From: Psococerastis gibbosa
Taxonomy: Eukaryota; Arthropoda; Insecta; Psocodea; Psocidae
Reading direction: 5' to 3'
Length of the DNA stretch: 64,000 nt
NCBI GenBank assembly: GCA_963971405.1
Contig: OZ020486.1
Coordinates: 24,761,419 to 24,825,418 of the forward strand
Numbering within the stretch: the first letter of the stretch is position 1; the number at the start of each line of letters is the position of its first letter. Positions 23,393 through 32,350 of this stretch are shown piece after piece. Both the position numbers and the translations under genes were made by a program. A model generated the notes under the pieces. It was not told where the DNA came from. It did no database searches and saw only the letters and a program-made list of their open reading frames with translations.

Positions 23393-24567
23393 TATGCGTC
23401 ATTCATAGCATCTCTCGGAGAAATGGTCCATTGTCACATTTTGAAGCAATTTTTATTGTTGCAAATAAAAAGTTACGTTTTTCAATGGTCCATCAAATCT
23501 ATTGCGGAAACAATGCAAGTCTGATATGATATGAGCTATCTGTCATCAATATAAGACGCATTTTCCGAGCATGCTACAGTATTTATTCTGGGCGATGGAA
23601 ATATCGGAATGCTGACTCCACTTTTGACGAAAAACATTATTGATAATGCATGGGCTCAATGTTGCTGTCGGAGTCTAAGCTTGCATGATGATAGGATACT
23701 TTACCTTTCCAGAGACCGAATAAAACATGATAAATGATGCAAAATTTGTCAAAAAAGATGTCATTGAGGCGGAACAGTGTACGACATTGTACTTTTTCTT
23801 TTACCTCTGGGCCTTGAATTTTTATCAATAGAAAAAATCAAGGAAAGCTCCAGAGAATGGAGAGCCAGATGTTGTCGTCACCAGGCTGCAAAGTTGTGAA
23901 ACCCCAATTGATTGATCGATTATTCCTGTTTGTCTTATAATTTCTTATATAGCCAAGTGCATTTTTAAATCTCTTCCCAACTAGGGGATGATTGCTCTAC
24001 CATGGTAATAGGGTGGCAAAAAATTAAAAAAAAAACGATAGCCTACATTCTTTGACAACTAATTTTCTATTACCGTATTTTTTTTAATATCAGGGATCAT
24101 TTTGCAGACGAATATAAACGTTTAAACCTATTTAACCAGTTCTTTCCGGGAAACGGATTTCCCATGGCGTACTCGGGGCCGTACAGTGGTTTTATTTTAG
24201 GTGATGGAAATTCTGAAAATGTCGCCCTTCAATGTCACTGCATTTTGGTTTCTTTCTTCACAAGATAAACACACTGTCATTGGGTTATGGTTTTGAAATA
24301 ATTTGGAAGTTCGGGATATTTTTCTCCCTTTTGTCGGTAAGGAAAGATGGTCATGGCCTCATTAAGTTATTATTGTAGGCCTATTCCTACTAACGGTTCC
24401 GAAATTTTTAACGCATGATGTTAGGAGGATTGTGCTTTTTTATTTTCAATTTAAAAAAATGTACGAACTATTTGATTGTGGGGGCCGTGGGTGTCCCCGG
24501 GGAAATATTTTGATAAGGCGTGAAGAACTTGGGGTTTTGCTGCTTTTGATATCAGTAAGGTTTAGAT
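23393..24567. other. no gene recognised
   Basis: No domain, repeat pair or convincing exon was identified. Confidence 0.4.
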
Positions 24568-25066
24568 CAGCGGTCGGCAACCCGCGGCCCGCGGACTGTT
24601 TTTTGGCGGCCCACTTAATGCAGACAAAGTCGACAAATAAAAACAGAAATATTTGAATTTTGAACTTACGCATTTAAAAAAATTATGAAAATATAAAATG
24701 TAATTTAATTTTCAAAATTCCCGCGCATTTAACGGATAAAATATGCCAAGAACAAGTATCGTAACCGCCTCACAGATCCTCATTTGGATGGTATTTTGCT
24801 CATTTGGTGCAGCAAAACAAAGCCCAACATGTCCGAAATTGCAAATGATACAGGAAGTCGAAAATCGCATTAAATGTTAATGCGATTTTTTACTTTTTGT
24901 TGAGGTTTACATTAATTATTGGAAAATATAGCCTACTTAAGAACAGAAAATGCCTACTTTTTAGAGTTTCCGTAATAGGTACTTATATGTATTTAATAAG
25001 TGCGGCCCGCAGGAAGGAACAGAACAAAAAAATTGGCCCACTGGAGAAAAAGGTAGCCGACCGCTG
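24568..25066. mobile_element. hAT miniature element with perfect 8-bp target duplication
   Basis: The left end CAGCGGTCGGCAACCCGCGG and the right end, inverted, CAGCGGTCGGCTACC define a 499-bp element. GTTTAGAT occurs immediately before (24560-24567) and after (25067-25074), a perfect 8-bp duplication, the hallmark of hAT transposition. GCGGCCCGC blocks near both ends also pair. A small hairpin (AAATCGCATTAAATGTTAAT...) lies at 24849-24876. No transposase is encoded. Confidence 0.88.
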
Positions 25067-25208
25067 GTTTAGATGTTTCTGATGAACATTCACATAACTG
25101 CAAATCGAGCATTTTAAAAAAAAAATAAGCGTGAAAGATGAGGTATTACGCCTTTTATAGAATGAACGATTGGGATGTGATCCCAATAATTATGCTGTTC
25201 AAAGGGTC

Positions 25209-25467
25209 CAGGCGCGGATCTACGGGGGGGGGGGGCATGGGGGCTATAGCCCCCCTCCCCATTAGGGTCCTCAAAATGAGTAAAACCTCACTATTTCAGT
25301 CCTATTTTTCACAAATTTTCTCCCGGGGGTGACCCCCGGGTCCCCCTTGTGCTCGATTGTATTAATTACCTATAATATAGAACCCCAATATTTCAGCCCT
25401 ATTTTCAAACAAAAAATCGAAATTTAATCTTGGCCCCCTTCTTGGTCTCATTTTAGATTCGCGCCTG
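25209..25467. mobile_element. G-rich-ended hAT-type miniature with 8-bp target duplication
   Basis: The left end CAGGCGCGGATCTACGGGGG and inverted right end CAGGCGCGAATCTA enclose 259 bp. AAAGGGTC is duplicated exactly at 25201-25208 and 25468-25475. Internal CCCGGGGGTGACCCCCGGG forms a strong local palindrome. Repeats of 'CAGCCCTATTTT' type inside suggest an internal tandem. Confidence 0.85.
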
Positions 25468-25503
25468 AAAGGGTCCCCAGACCGATGTCAGCTCAACACT
25501 CTA

Positions 25504-25700
25504 AATAATAATAATAATAATTACTAAGTCAACCTAGCGGAGTTAGGGTCATAAAGCCCTCTTTTACACTCGACTAGGAAGACTCGGGATCGCCTGCTTT
25601 ACATGCCCTCCGAAGCATGGCCAGTCAATGTATCAAGTGTGGGACTCGAACCAATAACTTTTCGGGTGAAAGTTGAAGTCTGTACCACTACATGTTCTGA
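25504..25700 (-). repeat. SINE family B
   Basis: Minus-strand copy with an ATA-type tail (25504-25520), the SINE-B body and a tRNA head (GGGACTCGAACCAATAACTT, GGGTGAAAGTT). It lies 28 bp beyond the target duplication of the preceding miniature. Confidence 0.85.
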
Positions 25701-26182
25701 ATTTAAATGGGTGTCCATACAGTAAAACAGTAAACTTAATAGGCATCTTCGTGGACACTCTGCAACCAAAATAAGAATACACCCATGTGATGATACCTAA
25801 CTGTTGATGTTTTAATTTAAAATAATTAATAAATTATAATAATTATTATGTTGTTGATAAACGAATTTTTGGTGGGACATACTCAAGTAACCCGCGTCAA
25901 AAACAGTTATCATAGTTCCGCTAGTTTTGGCTTACCATTAAGAAAAGTAATCCTATCTACCGGTCCTATCTAATGTATAGTTAAAACGCTGTTGAAAATT
26001 TGTGTTCTGGTTAACGAACAGCAAACCCTGCAGCTCATAGCTCACTGTCAAGACTAGGAGAGTCATTTGCAGCAAGTGTGTTCTCGTTGTGGCTGAGAGA
26101 AAAACGCTGTGCTCGGAGGTTGTTGAGTCAACTATTTGTAACACTAGCTGTGAAATATGTGTACAGTTTAGGGGCGAAAAGG
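25701..26182. other. upstream region of the putative secreted-protein gene
   Basis: No gene is seen. If the downstream two-exon model is right, its promoter and 5' UTR lie here. I see no convincing TATA box. The minus frame at 25953-26195 has no recognised domain. Confidence 0.25.
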
Positions 26183-26246
26183 ATGTTGCAACCATTTGTT
26201 ATTTTGCTCCTTTTGATGAGAGCAAGCCTGAATATTTTCCACTATG
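26183..26246 (+). CDS. putative signal-peptide exon (exon 1 of an unrecognised gene)
   Basis: The ATG at 26183 opens MLQPFVILLLLMRASLNIFH, a textbook signal peptide with an eight-residue hydrophobic core. It is followed by a donor (ATG|GTAAAT, GT at 26247). The exon ends in phase 1, the common phase for signal-peptide exons of secreted proteins. The ATG context (AAAAGGATG) is acceptable. The next in-phase acceptor with a pyrimidine tract is at 26407-26408, giving a 162-bp intron with a branch-like CTAAT near 26322. This is a prediction from sequence signals only. If unspliced, the frame would stop two codons later. Confidence 0.35.
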
Positions 26247-26408
26247 GTAAATAACATTTAAATTGTATCATGGAAAGCCATAATACTTTTAGCTTTTGAC
26301 TGCTGTTTTCAAAGGTGCCATGACTAATTAGAAAGCTTTAGCATAAGAGAGATTCCAAACATTGAGCAAAACTTTTTAAAAGAATGATGATGTATGCCTG
26401 TTTCTTAG

Positions 26409-26797
26409 CTCCAGCCCTAATAGTTCACCCCTATGAATTAAGGGTTACTTTCGTTATGCGACCCATGGAGGGTTCGGGCTTGGTCAACACCATTTTCCGA
26501 TGGAACACAATAATGGGCTTGGCGCCTCCATCCTCGTATGTCTCTCATCGCAGTCTCGGTCTTCCCAGACTGCAGCGTCCCTCTCGCTTCTATGTTCAGA
26601 CCTTTTTCGCCGCTCTCCTGTACGGCAGCCTTTCCAGATGCCCTGCCTACCGAAGCCTGCTTCTATTGTACTCCACAACAACTATGGTCGGTGCACCATA
26701 TAACTCGTGCACCTCCCTGTTCGCCCAGACGGAGACTTACCGTTCTCGAGCACTAGTCCATCCATTTTCCTCAGCACTCGCCTTTCCCATGTGTTAA
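26409..26797 (+). CDS. putative exon 2 of an unrecognised secreted protein
   Basis: This begins after TGCCTGTTTCTTAG and stays open from phase 1 for about 128 codons to a stop at 26795-26797, giving a protein of about 150 residues with the signal peptide exon. The segment is visibly more GC-rich than the intron and flanks. Read-through residues include APALIVHPYELRV, then a basic and serine-rich middle and three cysteines (SRCPAY, NSCTSL, FPMC). I recognise no domain. Caution: other plus frames (26500-26703, 26538-26756) and a minus frame are open here too, so the open frame alone is weak; the in-phase splice pair is the main support. Confidence 0.32.
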
Positions 26798-27177
26798 GAT
26801 TCTCTTCTATTCTCGTTTTGACCCACGTCTCCCAGGTGTGAATTAAGGCTGCCTATTTTCGTCACTAAATAGCACGAATATATAGCTTGATTAACGTAGT
26901 TTACAATATTTAATGGTGATTTATGGGGCGATTATTGTGCAATCACCCTCCCGTAGGTTTTTTTTGAAATATGTGTTTGGTGAGCTAACTACGGGGGGAA
27001 ATAGTAATTTTGATCGAGAATTCTAGTAAACATACATTGCAATAATCTGTCTGTATTATCTACTAAGTGAATTGAAAGGGCAGCACTTTCTATAAAATAT
27101 TTGCATAGCATTCTGTATGTTAAGAAAAGAAGAAAATAATCAGGAAAAAAATTTGGCTGCCTGTAAATGGGTTGAAA

Positions 27178-27215
27178 AGTCGGTTTACATACGATAGTTT
27201 AACGTGACAACGCCT
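27178..27215 (+). repeat. left arm of a 36-bp inverted pair
   Basis: AAGTCGGTTTACATACGATA, then GTTTAACGTGACAACG, recurs inverted at about 28926-28963 (GTCACGTTAAACTATCGTCC, then GTAAACCGACTTT). The two ends bracket 1.75 kb that includes the 48-bp minisatellite, as for a DNA transposon with short terminal inverted repeats. Confidence 0.6.
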
Positions 27216-27248
27216 AAATTATTAAATCTAATTTAAATAATCAATCGT

Positions 27249-27660
27249 AGATGTCTTATTGATGACTAGAGAAGATATTATCTTTAAGGTATTTAGCGTA
27301 GATGTCTTATCGATGTCTTCAGAAGATGTCTAGATGTCTTCAGATGATATCTACAAGATATCTAGCGTAAATGCTTCATAGATGTCTTCAGTAGATATCT
27401 ATAAGATATCTAGCGTAGATGTCTTATAGATGTCTAGAGAAGATATCTACAAGATATCTGGCGTAGATGACTTATAGCTGTCTAGAGGAGATATCTACAA
27501 GATATCTGGCGTAGATGTCTTATAGATGTCTAAAGAAGATATCAACAATATATCTAGCGTAGATGTCTTATATATGGCTAGAGAAGATATCTACAAGATA
27601 TCTAGCTTAGATGTCTCATAGAAGTCTAGGATGATATCTACAGGATATCTTCAATAGACA
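27249..27660. repeat. minisatellite, about eight units of 48 bp
   Basis: The unit is of the form GATGTCTTATAGATGTCTAG, then AGAAGATATCTACAAGATAT, then CTAGCGTA. The central five units are 48 bases each. The first two and the last are altered in length. Each unit contains AGATATCT-type palindromes (GATATC), so the array is able to form many small hairpins. No coding frame runs through it. Confidence 0.9.
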
Positions 27661-27662
27661 TA

Positions 27663-27766
27663 TATAGTGTAGGTACCATCTCATTTTCATACAGTACATG
27701 TAATTATGGTTTCAAACTAAAATTTGATGGTTTTATACACTCCCACGTTAGGCTCAACAGTTACTG
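27663..27766 (+). repeat. left arm of a 95-bp inverted pair
   Basis: GTGTAGGTACCATCTCATTT... to ...CCCACGTTAGGCTCAACAGT matches 29819-29913 in inverse orientation (CTGTTGAGCCTAAAGTGGGA to GAGATGGTACCTACAC). The pair spans 2.25 kb and overlaps, without nesting, the 27178/28963 pair. Confidence 0.65.
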
Positions 27767-27776
27767 AGACGAAAAT

Positions 27777-28000
27777 CAGTTTTACGAAATTGGAAGGTTC
27801 GTTGCACTAACGATAACCGAAAATTGCGTTTTCGTTAAGGCGTTTTTCTCAGCTGCAACGACAATGTTTAACGTTCGTTAACCCAACGACAATGAACTTT
27901 AACGAAAAGCTTTATCGTTACTGCAACGAACTACGATAACAACGATTCGTTGCATTAACGATAAAAATGATTAAGAAAATGGCTTTCGTAAAACTTTCTT
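27777..28000. repeat. AACG/CGTT-rich segment bounded by GTTTTACGAAA inverted ends
   Basis: AACGA, CGTT, CGATAA and GTTGCA motifs recur densely. TTCGTTGCACTAACGATAA at about 27790 is echoed by TTCGTTGCATTAACGATAA at about 27945. AGTTTTACGAAA at 27778 is inverted as TTTCGTAAAACT near 27985. It may be a small foldback element with internal repetition. Confidence 0.5.
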
Positions 28001-28740
28001 TCGGTTTGAGGATTTACTTCGAGGTCCGCTTAAGTGAAATATATTACTTAATATAAAGAACAGAAAAATTTAAAGTATGATATGTCATTCCAGAAAGAAG
28101 TTAAATTAACCTTACAACAGTTTAGGATTGACATAACCGCCCACCCACATTAGTTATGTGTGACATGTCAGACAGACTTACTCCATTTGATTCCATCGTA
28201 TCATTCCGGGAATAAAGGAAATCCTCTAAAGGCTGCAGCTAAATCTCCACATATTGGGAAGACGTGACTCCCGCCCTCTTTTGGACAAATGGCAATGTCA
28301 AACTATATCGCTTCCGATTTCTGTCCTATTTTCCCATTATGAAGTTACTTCACGTTATGTCTGAGAAAAATGGATTAGAAAACTTGCTTGGAATGGTATA
28401 GACATCTCTCGGCCCTTGGCAAGAGAATATGGGAGCCACTTTTATTAAAATTGACGGCAATGCGACTGTTTATTATCTGTTAAATATATTAATACTAATG
28501 TAGTAAATTTTGGGGGCCGTCGTAATACTACTTACATTGTACGAGTACAATCTGATAATGAATGAATGATAATGAAAATATACTGATTAAAATGATTTGA
28601 AATCAGGGTTACAGTTTTCAGCCGATCATACAATAGTTTTACCACTGCAACCTCTTGGAACCTACCAAGTATCAGATAGTTCTGTTCTAATGAGAATCAA
28701 GCCGAACCAGATGATTAAAATGTTCATGATTTATTATTTT

Positions 28741-28964
28741 TTGACGTGACAACGTCTAATAAATCGATGAACGCTGGCTGGAACACTATAGGTCATGGGT
28801 GCATGCACGAAAAAGGGTTACGCTCATTGTCCGTTACGCTCATTGTCCGTTACGCCGCATCTTAGTGTGGTATCCATTGCTTATTACAACAACATTTTAT
28901 TTATTTTTTAAATTTTTTGTTATGACGTCACGTTAAACTATCGTCCGTAAACCGACTTTACAAA
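28741..28964. mobile_element. dispersed-repeat end with short tandem
   Basis: TTGACGTGACAACGTCTAAT, then AAATCGATGAACGCTGGCTG, then TGCATGCACGAAAAAG, precede the direct repeat TTACGCTCATTGTCCG (two and a half copies, 28818-28855). It ends with GTCACGTTAAACTATCG, pairing with 27178-27215. The GTGACAACG motif occurs at both ends. The layout resembles arthropod repeats I have seen in unclassified form, but I cannot name the family. Confidence 0.45.
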
Positions 28965-29126
28965 CAACCACTTTTCTTTTTTTGTGTGTGATGATTAATA
29001 TGTTCATGATTTGACTTGTTCTCGACAACTGTGCACGCTGTTGGGTACTCTCCCATGCTAAATTTGTTCAATTAAAATGTAGTAACTTAAATATAGCTAT
29101 AATAAAATTATGGTTCCTATGACCTG

Positions 29127-29351
29127 TCAAGACATGTAGCGTAGTGGTACGGACTCTGACTTTCACCCGAAAGGTTGTTGGCTCGAGTCCCACACTGGCT
29201 ACATTTTCTGGCCATGCTTCAGAGGGCATGTAAAGCAGGCGGTCCCTGGCCATCCTAGTTGAGTGTAAGAGAGGGCTTTATAGCCCTAACTCCACTAGTT
29301 TGGCTTAGTAAAGAAACAACAAAAGTCCTTATGTATTTATTTATTTATCTG
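29127..29351 (+). repeat. SINE family B
   Basis: Plus-strand copy with head (GTAGTGGTACGGACTCTGAC, TTTCACCCGAAAGG, GGCTCGAGTCCC), body and TTTA tail (29333-29350). A and B boxes are both well kept. Confidence 0.88.
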
Positions 29352-29818
29352 TACACTAGGTATCTACCGGTTCCCTTCATCGCTTGAGAAGTTTGTTCAA
29401 GGTATACTCGACGACACCGCTATGCATTTGTACAGTGAAGTCGTCTAGTATTCCTTTTCAGGCCATGGTAGGACCGAGCCTTACTAGTAATTGGCACCTC
29501 ATACATACTCGTATAAATCAACAGCCAATAAAATGGGCTAGTGAAAACTCCGCCAAGGAAAATTCGTTTTATTACGCAGCCAATTTCAGCAAGTCAGGAA
29601 AAAAGAGAAAATGAGTCATTGGAGGTCGGATCTTGTTAATGGGTCACTTTGAGAGAAATGTGGACTTAGAGTCGCGAGGAAGGGGTAAACGACCGTGGGA
29701 AGCGTACGGGAAATGAAAATTTAGGGAGGATTGCCGTTTGTGAAAATTGCAAGCATAATCCTGTTTTTATTAAGTCCTTATTTGGTACTATTGTTTGTGT
29801 GTACGATACGACGAAGTA

Positions 29819-29913
29819 AACTGTTGAGCCTAAAGTGGGAGTGTATGAGAACCATCAAATTTTAGTTTGAAATCATAATTTCATGTATGAAAATGAGATG
29901 GTACCTACACATG
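29819..29913 (-). repeat. right arm of the 95-bp inverted pair
   Basis: Inverse of 27663-27766 with roughly one difference in ten. See that entry for the geometry. Confidence 0.65.
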
Positions 29914-30162
29914 GAGTAAATTACATTTTGGATCCTATGGGCCATTAACGGGTGAAATGAAGTGCTCTCATTTATTTTAGTACTAATTACTCATGCCTGC
30001 TGGGAGGAAGCGAGGAACAAAATCAAATTAAATTGTTCCGGTGGTGAGACGACGAAAATTCAGTCACTGATTAAACAAATGACACTGATACTTTAAGCAA
30101 CAAATATATGGATGGGTTTCACTAAAATGTATTGTAGGCCATGTTGAAAATAGTAATTAGAA

Positions 30163-30290
30163 AATTAGTACCCCAAAATTTGTAGTTTTTATTGACTTTT
30201 TTATTTTTATTTAGTTAAAAAAGTAAGTTATTAGAGATTGGGCTCATGTTAGTTGTACAATAGAAGACTACATCATGCATCATAACATGT
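30163..30290. mobile_element. left half of a split palindromic element
   Basis: GAAAATTAGTACCCCAAAAT, then GTTTTTATTGAC, AAAAAGTAAGTTATTAGAGA and CATGCATCATAA correspond to 45121-45245, the left half of an intact copy. The matching right half is at about 31665-31840. The material between (SINE-B, mariner palindrome, G-rich hAT-type miniature) is absent from the intact copy. Confidence 0.7.
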
Positions 30291-30292
30291 AA

Positions 30293-30514
30293 CAGGACAT
30301 GTAGAGTAGTGGTACGGACTCTGACTTTTCCCTGAAAGGTTGTTGGTTCGAGTCCCACACTGGCTACATTTTCTGGCCATGCTTCGGAGGGCATGTAAAG
30401 CAGGGGGTCCCGGGTCTTCCTAGTTGAGTGTAAGAGAGGGCTTTATAGCCCTAACTCCGCTAGGTTGGCTTAGTAATAGAACAAAAAAAGGCCTTATTTA
30501 TTTATTTATTTATC
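30293..30514 (+). repeat. SINE family B inserted in the split element
   Basis: Complete copy from CAGGACATGTAGAG to the TTTA tail at 30495-30513. It lies directly after the left half of the split element and directly before the mariner palindrome. Confidence 0.88.
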
Positions 30515-30737
30515 ATACAGGGTCTGCCCGGAAAGTATTGTCAGTGAATTTTTTTACGGAGACTACGCTCAAGCGCGCGCCTTACTGGCTCAGATTTTGG
30601 TGGGAGGATCTGGCAACAAGTTCCAACAAGCGTCAGCTGGCTACCAATCGTAGTAGTGGTCAGATCAGTTGTTCCATGTGAGTCGGTACAGTAACCCGGT
30701 GCAAGAAGAAAAAAAAAGCGTTCGCTTGAGCAACGGA

Positions 30738-30920
30738 TGGCGATAAAGTTTTGTGTAAAACTGGAGAAGATTGCTGTGGAAACCATTATAATGTTGAAGA
30801 AGGCTTTCGACGATGATTCCTTTCGGGAAGGCAAATTTTCCGGTGGCACAAGGCCTTCGCAGAAGGTCGGGAAGACGCCAACGACGAGCCCCGCGCTGAA
30901 CGGCCATCAACCTCCACTAC
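30738..30920 (+). pseudogene. mariner transposase N-terminus, left arm
   Basis: Starts MAIKFCVKLEKIAVETIIML, then KKAFDDDS, the helix-turn-helix paired-like N-terminus seen in mariner-family transposases (HTH_48 type). After DDDS the expected FRWHKAFAEGRED continuation is in another frame, so a 1-base shift has broken the gene. The DD(34)D catalytic domain is absent. It cannot make a working transposase. Confidence 0.8.
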
Positions 30921-30924
30921 TGCT

Positions 30925-31212
30925 GTCTTTTGAAGGTTTTAGTAATGTTTAATTTATCGGAAATCAAACGGACACTTACACGTCGATCAGTGTTCAACAA
31001 GTCACGCACATGTTGCACATTGTCGTTGGTAGTGGAGGTTGATGGCCGTCCAGCGCGGGGCTCGTCGTTGGCGTCTTCCCGACCTTCTGCGAAGGCCTTG
31101 TGCCACCGGAAAATTTGCCTTCCCGAAAGGAATCATCGTCGAAAGCCTTCTTCAACATTATAATGGTTTCCGCAGCAATCTTCTCCAGTTTTACACAAAA
31201 CTTTATCGCCAT
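30925..31212 (-). pseudogene. mariner transposase N-terminus, right arm
   Basis: Read on the minus strand from 31212 it repeats the left-arm protein (EKIAAETIIML; one Val-to-Ala change) with the same frame shift. It goes on through RAGRPSTT, then HVRDLLNTDRRVSVRLISDK, the linker and second helix-turn-helix of mariner transposases. It breaks off near 30925 with no catalytic domain. Sharing the frame shift with the left arm shows that the lesion came before the arm duplication. Confidence 0.8.
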
Positions 31213-31488
31213 CCGTTGCTCAAGCGAACGCTTTTTTTTTCTTCTTGCACCGGGTTACTGTACCGACTCACATGGAACAACTGATCTGACCACTACTACG
31301 ATTGGTAGCCAGCTGACGCTTGTTGGAACTTGTTGCCAGATCCTCCCACCAAAATCTGAGCCAGTAAGGCGCGCGCTTGAGCGTACAGTCTCCGTAAAAA
31401 AATTCACTGACATTACTTTCCGGACAGACCTTGTACATTAAGAAATTTTTTTTAAAATTTCTTTCATAAAAGCCATTGGGGTCTAAAA

Positions 31489-31655
31489 CAAGGCCGTAGC
31501 CAAAGGGGAGGTGGGGTCATGGGGGTTCAACCCCCCCCCCCCCCCCGAACTGAAATGACTTCATACTAGATAGAATCGGATTTCTAGAGGAAAAATAAAA
31601 ACAACTAAATATCCTATGAAATTTCTGGGAAAAAAAAATCCTGGCTACGGTCTTG
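31489..31655. mobile_element. G-rich-ended miniature (CAAGGCCGTAGCC family), copy 1
   Basis: Ends CAAGGCCGTAGCC and, inverted, CAAGACCGTAGCCAGGA. GGTCTAAAA is present on both sides (31480-31488 and 31656-31664), so the target duplication is 8-9 bp, consistent with hAT. The homologue at 43633-43814 is in the opposite orientation and shares the interior (GACTTCATACTAGATAGAAT, TCGGATTT, AAAAATAAAAAC) and a long C run. Confidence 0.85.
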
Positions 31656-31664
31656 GGTCTAAAA

Positions 31665-31840
31665 GTTCGCGTAAACTGGAATTTTTTGAAAAAATACAAA
31701 GCAGAAAATTAAAAATACCCGATTATACTATGATGCACGACGTATTCTTCTAAGTTACAACTTAAAAGAGCCAAATTTTTAATAACTTGCTGGGTTAACG
31801 AAATAAAAATAAAAAGGTATTTAATTTTGTGGCGCCAAAT
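31665..31840. mobile_element. right half of the split palindromic element
   Basis: TGGAATTTTTTGAAAAAATA, then TACCCGATTATACTATGATG, TCTTCTAAGTTACAACTTAA and TATTTAATTTTGTGGCGCC match 45310-45470 in the same order. Together with 30163-30290 it rebuilds one element of about 300 bp. Confidence 0.7.
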
Positions 31841-32131
31841 TTCTACATAGCATATGCCAAAGCGCCCAGGGAAGGCCTGCCTACTGCGATAATTGCATTC
31901 AGAAGCGACCAAAACCGGCTGTAACAATAATATCGTCCAATAATTTCAGTTTTCAGTACCACGGTTCAGTGTACTGGTCAATCAATACCTATTCCTAAAT
32001 TATCAAACAAAAAATATTTAGTCACAATAACGCTTTTCAGGATGATATCACCGACAAAGTATACTATGGTCTATGATTGTTATTTATCTGATGGTAAATT
32101 GCGCCATGCATAAGTTTACTCGTACTGCAGG

Positions 32132-32350
32132 CATTGGTGTAACTTCCCAGAATTTCTGGGTGGGGGGGGGGGGTATAAGACCCCCAAGACTTTGGTCTCC
32201 CGGAGAAAAAAAATGATAAATCGGCCCATAGGATACAATGCCTTTCACCTCCATAATATAATATAATATAATATAACGTCTTTGTCTCCAGAAATCTTGT
32301 GGGGGCTTCCGGTCCCCCCCCCCCCCAGGACCCACCTATCTACGCCAATG
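32132..32350. mobile_element. G-rich-ended hAT-type miniature (CATTGG family)
   Basis: The ends CATTGGTGTAA and, inverted, CATTGGCGTAGATAGG enclose 219 bp. Octamers ACTGCAGG (32124-32131) and ACTGCTGG (32351-32358) differ by one base, a target duplication. Interior blocks (GCCTTTCACCTCC, AACGTCTTTGTC) match the tandem elements at 54680-55324. An ATAAT repeat lies at 32250-32275. Confidence 0.82.

Larger units (their letters stand above)
30518..31433. mobile_element. mariner-derived palindrome (inverted duplicate) with TA target site
   Basis: The ends are CAGGGTCTGCCCGGAAAG and, inverted, CAAGGTCTGTCCGGAAAG, each next to TA (30516-30517, 31434-31435), the mariner/Tc1 target. The arms of about 400 bp (30518-30920, 31029-31433) are almost exact inverse copies, so each carries the 5' part of a transposase gene facing inward. 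The right arm plus the 108-bp centre continues further into the gene than the left arm. This looks like a deletion-inversion dimer of one internally truncated element. Confidence 0.85.

Noticed and set aside
26484..26756. Alternative frames on both strands in the GC-rich segment
   Set aside because: Only the frame from 26409 fits the splice phase of the upstream signal-peptide exon; the others lack start or splice support.
27249..27660. CRISPR-like array
   Set aside because: Units are contiguous 48-mers without unique spacers; it is a minisatellite in eukaryotic DNA.
30541..31441. Five overlapping open frames on both strands that look like repeated gene copies
   Set aside because: They are frames and shadow frames of the two arms of the mariner palindrome, not host genes.
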